From Leptobacterium_A meishanense (GTDB lineage Bacteria > Bacteroidota > Bacteroidia > Flavobacteriales > Flavobacteriaceae): 64,000 bases of DNA. The translations under genes and the position numbers were made by a program. The DNA is taken from NCBI RefSeq assembly GCF_037645805.1, contig NZ_JBBEXE010000003.1:1-64000 (forward strand). Reading direction: 5' to 3'. Positions within the stretch are counted from its first letter, which is position 1. The number at the start of each line of letters is the position of its first letter. Below the pieces are notes generated by a model. It searched no databases and was not told the origin of the DNA. It saw only the letters and a program-made list of their open reading frames with translations. Below, one piece after another: positions 35,351-43,331 of this stretch.

Positions 35351-36478
35351 TTGACACAAAATAGCCACATACGCCCATATTTAGATACCGAAGTCAATAC
35401 TGCATTAAAGGAGCTCAGGGAGCACCCAATGATAAAAGCATTGCTTTACTTTACATTTCCCGGGAGAGAATACGGAGAAATAGTAAATATTTTGGACAGC
35501 TGTCGCTCTATAAGGGATTTTCAAACAAAGGTCATCTATTTTGCTGTTAAAAATGTGTTACATAGAAGCTCAGAAGGACTTACTGTAAGTGGGTTTGAAA
35601 AGTTAAAACCCAACACCTCTTATTTATTTGTATCCAATCATAGGGATATTATTTTAGACACCTCTATACTCAATGTAGCTTTGTTTGAGCATAATTTAGT
35701 GATGACAGCTTCCGCAATCGGAGACAACTTAGTAAAAAAACCATTTCTCTTAGAGTTATCAAAATTGAATAGAAACTTTTTAATACTTAGAGACCTACCC
35801 CCAAGAGAGATGCTTAAAGCTTCAAGAGAAGCTTCTCAATACATACAAGACTTATTACTGAACGAAAAAAGATCGGTATGGATAGCACAAAGAGAAGGGC
35901 GTACAAAAGATGGGAATGACCGCACTCAGCAAGGAGTTTTAAAAATGCTGGGATTGGCCAATAATGAGAAATATGTAATGGACTATTTTAAAAAATTAAA
36001 AATAGTGCCCGTCTCCATATCATATGAATTTGACCCTACTGATATTTTGAAAATGCCGGAGCTAATGGCCCGTCATTATGATATAGAGTATATTAAAACA
36101 AACAACGAAGATTTTGATTCTATATTAAAAGGTGCGTTAGGGCAAAAAAAACGTATCCATATTGCAGTGGGAGAAGTACTCAACAAAGAATTAGAGGGTA
36201 TAAAAAACAGCAAAGAACCATCTAACAAGCAATTTCAGCTATTAGCAGAATTAATAGATGGCCACATTCATAAAAATTATAAATTATGGGCTTCAAATTA
36301 CATTGCCTATGATTTGTTGCATAACAAAAATCAGTTCGAAGAAGAATACTCAAAAAAAGAAAAACGCCAATTTGAGAGAAGGTTAGAAAGACGAGTAGAA
36401 GAAGGAAACAGAGTAGCCTTAGAAAATTTTTTAAGGATGTATGCGAACCCTGTAATAAATAAAATAAAAACTAGTTGA
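35351..36478 (+). CDS. Glycerol acyltransferase (PlsC/PlsB-like)
   Basis: 375 residues, TTG start. The acyltransferase motif reads FVSNHRDIILD, with one more residue between His and Asp than the textbook NHx4D; block II is FLILRDLPPREM and block III IAQREGRTKDG. Likely transfers fatty acyl groups to (lyso)phosphatidic acid or an amino-acid-based lipid. The C-terminal 80 residues are charged. Overlaps the asparaginase start by four bases. Confidence 0.85.
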   Translation: MTQNSHIRPYLDTEVNTALKELREHPMIKALLYFTFPGREYGEIVNILDSCRSIRDFQTKVIYFAVKNVLHRSSEGLTVSGFEKLKPNTSYLFVSNHRDIILDTSILNVALFEHNLVMTASAIGDNLVKKPFLLELSKLNRNFLILRDLPPREMLKASREASQYIQDLLLNEKRSVWIAQREGRTKDGNDRTQQGVLKMLGLANNEKYVMDYFKKLKIVPVSISYEFDPTDILKMPELMARHYDIEYIKTNNEDFDSILKGALGQKKRIHIAVGEVLNKELEGIKNSKEPSNKQFQLLAELIDGHIHKNYKLWASNYIAYDLLHNKNQFEEEYSKKEKRQFERRLERRVEEGNRVALENFLRMYANPVINKIKTS

Positions 36479-37503
36479 ATAAAAAATCCAACATACTTCT
36501 TATTTACACTGGGGGTACTATCGGAATGATAAAAGATTATAAGACTGGGGTACTCAGGGCTTTTGATTTTGAAAAACTATCAGAACGGATACCAGAACTA
36601 TCACATTTGGACTGTAAAGTACAAACCATTTCATTTGATGTTCCAATAGATTCTTCCAATATGAACCCTGATTATTGGGTTCAAATAATAGAAATAATAG
36701 AAGAGAATTACGATAATTTTGATGGTTTTGTGGTGTTACATGGTAGCGATACCATGAGCTATACGGCATCTGCGGCAAGTTTTATGTTAGAAAACTTAAA
36801 CAAACCGGTAATTTTTACAGGATCGCAATTGCCTATTGGTGATCTGCGTACCGATGCAAAAGAGAACCTTATTACTGCTATTCAAATAGCATCCTTAAAA
36901 GAAAATAACCAACCTAAAATCACAGAAGTTTGCCTTTATTTTGAATACAAATTATATAGAGCAAACCGCACTACAAAAATTAATGCTGAACACTTTGAAG
37001 CTTTTGCTTCTTTAAACTATCCGCCCTTGGCAGAGAGTGGTGTTCATTTGAACATCAATGATGAATACTTATTTCGACCTTCGGAAGAAAGAAAACCTGT
37101 ATTTCATAAAAAATTATGCAATGACATTATTATTATCAAGCTATTTCCGGGAATTGGCCAAAAAAGCATAAAAAGCATTATCGAAACCCCTTCTTTAAAA
37201 GGGATTATTTTAGAAACCTATGGCTCCGGAAATGCCCCAACAGATGAATGGTTCAGCGACCTTATAAAAAAAGCGATTGGTAAAGGGGTTATTATTGTAA
37301 ACGTAACCCAATGCTCTGGAGGAAGTGTTATTATGGGACAATACGAAACCAGTGTTCATCTTGAACAGTTGAAAGTAATAAGCGGAAAAGACATTACTAC
37401 AGAAGCTGCAGTGGCAAAATTAATGTATTTATTAGGCAAAGATGTGGATAAAAAAGAAATCAAGACGATCTTTGAAACATCCCTTAGAGGAGAAATCAGC
37501 TAA
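36475..37503 (+). CDS. L-asparaginase, type I
   Basis: 342 residues, TTG start inside the stop of the previous gene (TTGA). First catalytic Thr in IYTGGTIGM, second in VLHGSDTMSYTASAASFML, with TGSQLPIGDLRTDA and YGSGNAPTDEW as further family blocks. No signal peptide, so the cytosolic type I form. Hydrolyses asparagine to aspartate and ammonia. Confidence 0.94.
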   Translation: MNKKSNILLIYTGGTIGMIKDYKTGVLRAFDFEKLSERIPELSHLDCKVQTISFDVPIDSSNMNPDYWVQIIEIIEENYDNFDGFVVLHGSDTMSYTASAASFMLENLNKPVIFTGSQLPIGDLRTDAKENLITAIQIASLKENNQPKITEVCLYFEYKLYRANRTTKINAEHFEAFASLNYPPLAESGVHLNINDEYLFRPSEERKPVFHKKLCNDIIIIKLFPGIGQKSIKSIIETPSLKGIILETYGSGNAPTDEWFSDLIKKAIGKGVIIVNVTQCSGGSVIMGQYETSVHLEQLKVISGKDITTEAAVAKLMYLLGKDVDKKEIKTIFETSLRGEIS

Positions 37504-37577
37504 AAATAACCACATAAATTTTATCAAATAACTTTTTTTTTGTTATTTGCCGGTCCGTTAAGCTGTTTGCTAATTAT

Positions 37578-37666
37578 AGAGAGGTGGCCGAGTGGTCGAA
37601 GGCGCACGCCTGGAAAGTGTGTATTCCGTTATCGCGGAATCGAGGGTTCGAATCCCTTCCTCTCTG
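37578..37666 (+). tRNA. tRNA-Ser (anticodon GGA)
   Basis: 89-nt class II tRNA. Acceptor AGAGAGG (37578-37584) pairs with CCTCTCT (37659-37665), discriminator G. Anticodon loop CTGGAAA with GGA at 37612-37614; long variable arm (ATTCCG...CGGAAT) and GGTTCGAATCC T-arm. CCA not encoded. Confidence 0.95.
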
Positions 37667-37752
37667 CTTGTAGTTTAACTTTTTTAAGAATTATAATTGC
37701 AAAATTTTTTTATCTTTAACCCAATTAACTAACAAATTTAAGTTTGAAAGAA

Positions 37753-38550
37753 ATGAAAAGATTATTCTCTATTCTGGCGATTGCCGGATTAATGGCCTTT
37801 AACGCAACAAATGCAAACGCAAGCGCTATTGCTATAGCTGCTGATAATACAGCAGAATATGTTGCTTCAACAGAAAATGCTTCTGCAGTCATTTTACAAG
37901 AAGAACCTGCTGAAGAAAGTAAATCATTCCACCAAGTATTGAAAGAACGTTTTATAGAAGGTGGAGCTGGATTCATGGGAATCGTTCTTCTTTGTTTGAT
38001 TTTAGGATTAGCGGTTGCTATTGAAAGAATTATATTCTTAAACTTAGCAACAACAAATACTAAAAAACTAGCACAACAAGTAGAAGAAGCTTTAGCTTCA
38101 GGAGGTGTTGAAGCTGCTAAAGAAGTATGTAGAAATACGAAGGGTCCCGTTGCCTCTATTTTCTATCAAGGATTGGATAGAGCTGATGAGGGGATTGATT
38201 CTGCAGAAAAAGCAGTAGTAGCATATGGTGGTGTTCAGATGGGCCAGCTAGAGAAAAATATATCTTGGCTTTCTTTATTTATAGCTATTGCCCCGATGCT
38301 TGGGTTTATGGGTACAGTAATTGGTATGATTCAAGCATTTGATAAGATTAGTGCTGCAGGTGGATTGGATGCATCATTAATTGCAGGTGATATTAAAGTG
38401 GCATTATTGACAACGGTATTTGGTCTTGTAGTGGCTATTATACTCCAAATCTTTTATAACTATATTATTGCGAAGATGGATAGTATTGTTAATGATATGG
38501 AAGATTCGTCTATCACATTGGTAGATTTATTAGTAGATCACAAAAAATAA
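37753..38550 (+). CDS. exbB: ExbB/MotA/TolQ proton channel protein
   Basis: 265 residues from the ATG at 37753; a TTG nine bases upstream is possible. An N-terminal signal-like segment (to about NANASA), an acidic periplasmic stretch, then three membrane segments with the conserved WLSLFIAIAPMLGFMGTVIGMIQAF and the last TTVFGLVVAIILQIF. Couples the proton gradient to TonB-type or gliding-type energy transduction with the two ExbD proteins downstream. Confidence 0.92.
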   Translation: MKRLFSILAIAGLMAFNATNANASAIAIAADNTAEYVASTENASAVILQEEPAEESKSFHQVLKERFIEGGAGFMGIVLLCLILGLAVAIERIIFLNLATTNTKKLAQQVEEALASGGVEAAKEVCRNTKGPVASIFYQGLDRADEGIDSAEKAVVAYGGVQMGQLEKNISWLSLFIAIAPMLGFMGTVIGMIQAFDKISAAGGLDASLIAGDIKVALLTTVFGLVVAIILQIFYNYIIAKMDSIVNDMEDSSITLVDLLVDHKK

Positions 38551-38572
38551 ATTTAAGACAAATACAAAGATT

Positions 38573-38965
38573 ATGTATAGAGGAATAAAAATAGCAGTAT
38601 TAATAATAGGAGCATTAAGTATAGTTCTATGGTTCTTGCTTTTAGGATCTACAGACCCTTATTCTGACTTAATGATAAATATTGCAAAATATCTTGTTAT
38701 TATAACTGCAGCAGTCGTATTGTTGTTTACACTAAAAAACCTTGTTTCTCACCCTGATAAGCTTAAAAAAGCATTGATAGCTGTTGTAGGGTTTCTAATA
38801 GTAGTAGGCATTGGTTATGCATTAGCAGATGGAGAAGCAACAGATACTACTAGTGCCTCAGCATCAAAATGGGTTGGAACAGGATTATATACATTTTATG
38901 TGCTAACCTTCATAGCTATTGGTGCAATGGTAGTTTCAGGAATAAAGAAAACTTTAACGAAATAA
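38573..38965 (+). CDS. Conserved membrane protein of the ExbBD locus
   Basis: 130 residues, four membrane segments (about 5-25, 37-58, 65-85, 100-122). Its place between exbB and exbD is common in Flavobacteriia. Function unknown; a subunit or assembly factor of the proton channel is the natural guess. Confidence 0.8.
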   Translation: MYRGIKIAVLIIGALSIVLWFLLLGSTDPYSDLMINIAKYLVIITAAVVLLFTLKNLVSHPDKLKKALIAVVGFLIVVGIGYALADGEATDTTSASASKWVGTGLYTFYVLTFIAIGAMVVSGIKKTLTK

Positions 38966-38971
38966 TATATT

Positions 38972-39583
38972 ATGGCTAGAAGAACAATACCGGAAGTAAA
39001 TGCAGGTTCTATGGCAGATATTGCTTTCCTGCTCCTTATTTTCTTTCTGGTAACAACGACGATTGAGACGGATGCCGGGCTAGACCGTAAGCTTCCTCCA
39101 ATGGAACCGCCAGAAGAAGATGTTGTAATAAAACAAAAGAACATTTTTACTGTTGTTGTAAACAAAAACAATCAGTTGTTGGTTGAGGATCAGTTAATGC
39201 AATTAAAAGATCTCCGTACAGCAGCAGTAGAGTTCTTGGATAATGGTGGAGGTACAGGAGATGATGCTTGTAGCTATTGTAGAGGGGCTAAAGACCCAAA
39301 CTCTTCTGATAACCCTGAAAAGGCAATTATCTCTTTACAGAATGACAGGGAAACATCGTATAAAACATACATAGCAGTACAAAATGAGTTAGTGGCAGCA
39401 TATAATGAGTTACGTAATAGAGAAGCACAACGAATATATGGCACTGATTTTACAGCGATGGATGCATCATACAATGACCCTAGGACTAAGGATGATATAA
39501 AAGAAGAGTTAAAGCCTAAAATTGAGCGAATACAAAAACTGTTCCCTCAAAAATTATCCGAGGCAGAACCAAAAAGTAACTAA
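38972..39583 (+). CDS. exbD: Biopolymer transport protein ExbD, first copy
   Basis: 203 residues. One N-terminal membrane helix with the proton-path Asp16 in SMADIAFLLLIFFLVTTT, then a periplasmic domain. Longer than typical ExbD (about 140), with an extra Cys-containing region at about 90-110 (DDACSYCRGAKD) and a charged helical tail. Six bases after the membrane protein gene. Confidence 0.92.
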   Translation: MARRTIPEVNAGSMADIAFLLLIFFLVTTTIETDAGLDRKLPPMEPPEEDVVIKQKNIFTVVVNKNNQLLVEDQLMQLKDLRTAAVEFLDNGGGTGDDACSYCRGAKDPNSSDNPEKAIISLQNDRETSYKTYIAVQNELVAAYNELRNREAQRIYGTDFTAMDASYNDPRTKDDIKEELKPKIERIQKLFPQKLSEAEPKSN

Positions 39584-39600
39584 AATAATTTTATACGATT

Positions 39601-40083
39601 ATGTCTAAATTCACGAAGAAAAAGAGCGGAGATTTACCACCAGTGTCAACCGCCTCATTGCCGGATATCGTATTCATGTTACTATTCTTTTTCATGACGG
39701 TAACCGTTATGAAAGACAGTTCACTTTTGGTAAAAAATGAATTGCCTTTTGCAGACCAAATTCAAAAACTGGATAAAAAAGACAGAGTTATTTATATCTA
39801 TGCAGGGAAACCAAGTGAACGCTATCAGCAGAAATATGGTACAGCCGCTAAAATCCAGTTGAATGATAAGTTTGCAGATGTCTCAGACGTAGCAGCGTAC
39901 ATATTAGAAGAACGTTCTAAGAAAAGACAAGAACTTCAAAATTTATTGACTACTGCACTAAAGGTAGATGAGGATACAAACATGGGACTTATATCTGATA
40001 TCAAGCAAGAATTAAGAAAAGTAAATGCACTTAAAATCAATTACACTACCCGAAAGGGAGATGCTTTTAAGAATTTACAATAA
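39601..40083 (+). CDS. exbD: Biopolymer transport protein ExbD, second copy
   Basis: 160 residues. Membrane helix with Asp in LPDIVFMLLFFFMTVTV at about 20-36. Divergent from the first copy, as expected for the paired ExbD proteins of Bacteroidota. 17 bases after it and followed by a terminator. Confidence 0.91.
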   Translation: MSKFTKKKSGDLPPVSTASLPDIVFMLLFFFMTVTVMKDSSLLVKNELPFADQIQKLDKKDRVIYIYAGKPSERYQQKYGTAAKIQLNDKFADVSDVAAYILEERSKKRQELQNLLTTALKVDEDTNMGLISDIKQELRKVNALKINYTTRKGDAFKNLQ

Positions 40084-40108
40084 CATATTCTTTTAACTTA
40101 ATGTTATT

Positions 40109-40138
40109 AAAAGCTTCAAAGTAATTTGGAGCTTTTTT
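40109..40138 (+). terminator. Rho-independent terminator after exbD
   Basis: AAAAGCTTCAAA at 40109-40120 pairs with TTTGGAGCTTTT at 40125-40136, ending in a T run. Confidence 0.75.
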
Positions 40139-40174
40139 GATTTTCCTCTTTAATTTAAAAGTATATTTGTTATA

Positions 40175-40870
40175 ATGATGCGAGGAATGAAAGTTTTTTT
40201 ATATAGCTACTTTATACTTTTTATAAGTACAGGATGGGCTCAGGTTACTGATTCTAAAAGCTCTGATAGCAGGTATTTAGAAGATCAGTTTTACGTAGGA
40301 GTTACCTATAATATTCTATTAAACCGCCCCTCGGGTGTAACTCAGAGCAGTTTGCCTTACGGACTTCAAATAGGGTACATAAAAGATCTTCCTGTAAATA
40401 AAAAAAGAACTATTGGATTTGGTGTGGGGATTGGCTATGCGACAAATTCGTATTATCACAACCTTCGGGCAATTGAGCAACCAGGAACGAATAGATATCA
40501 ATTGATTCCGGATGATATTTCTTTTAAAAGGAATAAGATAGAAACCCATTTGATAGAGCTCCCTATAGAATTTAGATTACGTACTTCTACTTCCGAGACA
40601 TATAAGTTTTGGCGCATCTATGGAGGGGTTAAATTTGCATATATATTTGCTAATTCAGCCAAATTTGTAGGTGACGAGCGTGTTTCTTTTTCAAATGATG
40701 ATTTAGAAAAATTTCAATACGATTTATATTTCAGTTTCGGGTACAATACATGGAATTTTTATGCAGCATATGGTTTAAACGATGTGTTTAAATCAGGTAT
40801 ATTTACCGAAGGGGGAGAGGAACTAAAAATGAACACATTGAAAATAGGGTTGATTTTTTATTTATTATGA
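40175..40870 (+). CDS. PorT/SprT-like outer-membrane barrel protein
   Basis: 231 residues, signal peptide to about STGWAQ (residue 22). The remainder is an eight-strand-like barrel (YVGVTYNILL, GFGVGIGYATN, HLIELPIEFRLR, WRIYGGVKFAYIF, TLKIGLIFYLL). The LIELPIEFRLR block and position behind exbB-exbD fit PorT, a type IX secretion component, though generic outer-membrane beta-barrel family membership is safer. ATG 40187 is an alternative start. Confidence 0.75.
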   Translation: MMRGMKVFLYSYFILFISTGWAQVTDSKSSDSRYLEDQFYVGVTYNILLNRPSGVTQSSLPYGLQIGYIKDLPVNKKRTIGFGVGIGYATNSYYHNLRAIEQPGTNRYQLIPDDISFKRNKIETHLIELPIEFRLRTSTSETYKFWRIYGGVKFAYIFANSAKFVGDERVSFSNDDLEKFQYDLYFSFGYNTWNFYAAYGLNDVFKSGIFTEGGEELKMNTLKIGLIFYLL

Positions 40871-40882
40871 TACTTTCACTAC

Positions 40883-41488
40883 TTATAACCAATAAGAAAA
40901 TGTTATAAACTGGGGAAGCCCTCCAATTAAAAAACCTAATGCCAGCTCTATTCCCGTATGTGCTTTTAAGAAGAGCCTTGCAGAAGCAATCATTCCTGAC
41001 AGGAACATTAAGACTGCTAACCCAAAAGTAATATTTACTTCATAATGAAAGCTAAGGCCTAGTACAAAAAAAAACAATGCAGCAATGCCCATCATGTGCA
41101 TACTGGCTTTTATTTTAAAGAAAACGAGCAACAGGCATGCTATTAAAGCCCCTAAAACGCCAATGAAGTAATAATATAACTCTATAGATAAAACAGGGGG
41201 CACAACTCGTTTTATAACGATGAATATGAGAAAAATATAGATGTACAAAGGCACTCTCCGTTCATTAATATCTTCCAGATAAATAGACTTGATCCATCCA
41301 ATATTTTTCAGTAGGAAGAAAAAAATAATGGGGATTAACACGGTTAATATAACCACAGCACTGATTACAGATTGTAACATGGATGGTGGGTGATATTTGG
41401 GAGAAATAATATAGTAAACAATGGTGCCAGCCAATGGGAAAAACAATGGATGAAAAATATAACTAATGAGTTTAAAAAATCGTTCCAT
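40883..41488 (-). CDS. Conserved membrane protein, possibly PAP2-like
   Basis: 201 residues, about six membrane segments. SARLFLKAHTGIELALGFLIGG near the end has the Ser..His..Glu..Gly order of PAP2-type phosphatase cores but without a clear full signature. Its start coincides with the last base of rpoN upstream, so the two are co-transcribed. Confidence 0.65.
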   Translation of the reverse strand: MERFFKLISYIFHPLFFPLAGTIVYYIISPKYHPPSMLQSVISAVVILTVLIPIIFFFLLKNIGWIKSIYLEDINERRVPLYIYIFLIFIVIKRVVPPVLSIELYYYFIGVLGALIACLLLVFFKIKASMHMMGIAALFFFVLGLSFHYEVNITFGLAVLMFLSGMIASARLFLKAHTGIELALGFLIGGLPQFITFSYWL

Positions 41489-42948
41489 TATAGCTTTTTT
41501 CTAAGACGTGCTACGGGGATATCTAATTGTTCCCGGTACTTAGCTATGGTCCGGCGAGCTATCGGATAGCCCTTCTCTTTAAGGATAGTTGCTAATTTAT
41601 CATCAGTTAACGGCTTTTTTTTATCTTCTTCTTCAATAACCATTTCCAAGATTTTTTTTATCTCTCGTGTGGAAACGTCTTCTCCCTGTTCATTCTTCAT
41701 GGCTTCAGAAAAGAAATCTTTTATGAGCTTTGTACCATAAGGCGTATCTACATATTTACTGTTGGCCACCCTAGAAACCGTTGAAACATCCATATCAATT
41801 TCATCTGCAATATCTTTAAGGATCATAGGTTTCAATTTCCGTTCGTCACCTGTTAAGAAATAATCCGATTGATAATGCATGATGGCATTCATAGTTATAT
41901 ACAACGTTTGCTGGCGTTGTTTTATCGCATCGATAAACCACTTGGCGGCATCTAATTTTTGTTTAATAAATTGTACAGCTTCTTTTTGTGGTTTGGATTT
42001 GTCTTTAGACTCCTTATACCCCTCAAGCATGTTGTTATATTCTCTTGAAATATGTAATTCGGGAGCATTTCTTGCATTGAGTGTCAATTCCAGTTTTCCT
42101 TCCCGAATACGGATCGTAAAGTCAGGCACTACATGCTCTATGACCTTTATATTTCCGGCATATGCCCCTCCCGGCTTTGGATTGAGTTTTTCTATTTCAT
42201 GAATGGCATCTTTTAGCATTTCTTCATTTACATTATGCCGTTGAAGTAATTTATCATAGTGTTTTTTGGTAAAGTGCTCAAATGACTTGTTCAGGATTTC
42301 AATAGCTAATTTTATGCTGGGAGAACTTTCTTTTCGGTTTAACTGGATAAGTAAACATTCTTGCAGATTTCGGGCACCTACCCCGGGAGGATCCAATTCA
42401 TGAATAATCTTCAATACCTTTGCTATTCGTTTTTCATCAACATAAATGTTTTGGGTAAATGCCAGATCATCTGCTATATCTGCTAAAGAGCGCCTGATAT
42501 AACCAATGTCATCAATACTTCCTACTAGGAATTCTGCTATTTCGAGCTCTTCTTCATCAAGGCGAAATGTGCTTAATTGTGATGACAAATGTTGATTAAA
42601 AGATATTCCGGAGGCATAGGGAACCCTTTTTTCATCATCGTCAGCACTATAGTTGCTAGTTTGTAAACGATAATCTGGGATCTCATCATCACTTAAATAA
42701 TCATCTATATTAATATCATCAGCCTCAATAGAATCGGTACCTGTGTCATCTTCATAGGTGTTTTCATAGAGGTCATCAAGCGCATCTTTTTGCTCCTCTT
42801 TGCCACTTTCCAGTGCCGGGTTTTCCTCCAATTCCTGCTTTAAGCGCTGTTCAAAAGCCTGTGTAGGCAACTGGATCAATTTCATTAATTGAATTTGTTG
42901 CGGAGAGAGCTTTTGTGATAATTTAAATTGTAGGTATTGTTTAAGCAT
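41488..42948 (-). CDS. rpoN: RNA polymerase sigma-54 factor
   Basis: 486 residues. Region I LKLSQKLSPQQIQLMKLIQLPTQAFEQRL-type start, acidic region II (about 45-100), core-binding region III, and the C-terminal RpoN box ARRTIAKYREQL. Directs transcription from -24/-12 promoters with enhancer-binding activators. Overlaps the membrane protein gene by one base. Confidence 0.96.
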   Translation of the reverse strand: MLKQYLQFKLSQKLSPQQIQLMKLIQLPTQAFEQRLKQELEENPALESGKEEQKDALDDLYENTYEDDTGTDSIEADDINIDDYLSDDEIPDYRLQTSNYSADDDEKRVPYASGISFNQHLSSQLSTFRLDEEELEIAEFLVGSIDDIGYIRRSLADIADDLAFTQNIYVDEKRIAKVLKIIHELDPPGVGARNLQECLLIQLNRKESSPSIKLAIEILNKSFEHFTKKHYDKLLQRHNVNEEMLKDAIHEIEKLNPKPGGAYAGNIKVIEHVVPDFTIRIREGKLELTLNARNAPELHISREYNNMLEGYKESKDKSKPQKEAVQFIKQKLDAAKWFIDAIKQRQQTLYITMNAIMHYQSDYFLTGDERKLKPMILKDIADEIDMDVSTVSRVANSKYVDTPYGTKLIKDFFSEAMKNEQGEDVSTREIKKILEMVIEEEDKKKPLTDDKLATILKEKGYPIARRTIAKYREQLDIPVARLRKKL

Positions 42949-43051
42949 ATATCAATGATGATGTTGTAAAAATATAACTTAAACAAAAATAAGCAATTGG
43001 GATAAGTGTTTTTGTTTTATGAAGAAGAAAAGATTTGTATAAAATACCATG

Positions 43052-43095
43052 CTAAAAAAACTAAGTGTTGCTTTTAATTAAAAGCAACACTTTAG
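43052..43095 (-). terminator. Strong terminator of the peptide-export operon
   Basis: AAGTGTTGCTTTTAA (43063-43077) and its exact complement (43078-43092) form a 30-bp perfect palindrome; on the minus strand it is followed by TTAGTTTTTTT. It closes the operon 10 bases after the third precursor stop. Confidence 0.85.
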
Positions 43096-43101
43096 AGAAA
43101 A

Positions 43102-43227
43102 TTAACCATCCATAATTATGGTAACACTCGCATCAGTAGTATCAGGAGGTGCAGAGGAAGATCCTCCATTAACAGTTGCCATCTGTTGTACATTCAGTTT
43201 TTCTGCATGAAATTTTTTAAAACACAT
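43102..43227 (-). CDS. Small leader-containing peptide precursor, third of the cluster
   Basis: 41 residues, ATG at 43227, TAA at 43102-43104. N-terminal part carries KLNVQQMATVNGG, resembling the L-x-x-x-x-[MI]-A-x-[LV]-N leader type of Bacteroidota natural-product precursors, with Gly-Gly at 21-22. The remaining 19 residues (SSSAPPDTTDASVTIIMDG) are rich in Ser, Thr and Asp. It lies 104 bases after the C39-peptidase exporter gene and before the operon terminator. No modifying enzyme gene is nearby, so it may be exported unmodified or served from elsewhere. Confidence 0.65.
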   Translation of the reverse strand: MCFKKFHAEKLNVQQMATVNGGSSSAPPDTTDASVTIIMDG

Positions 43228-43331
43228 AATGTATTTTTTTATGTTAGTAAATACTAATATACAAATTATTAATGAATTATCTTACATGTGTATATTGATG
43301 GGAGAATATTTCTCATTTAACTTTCGAAAAA

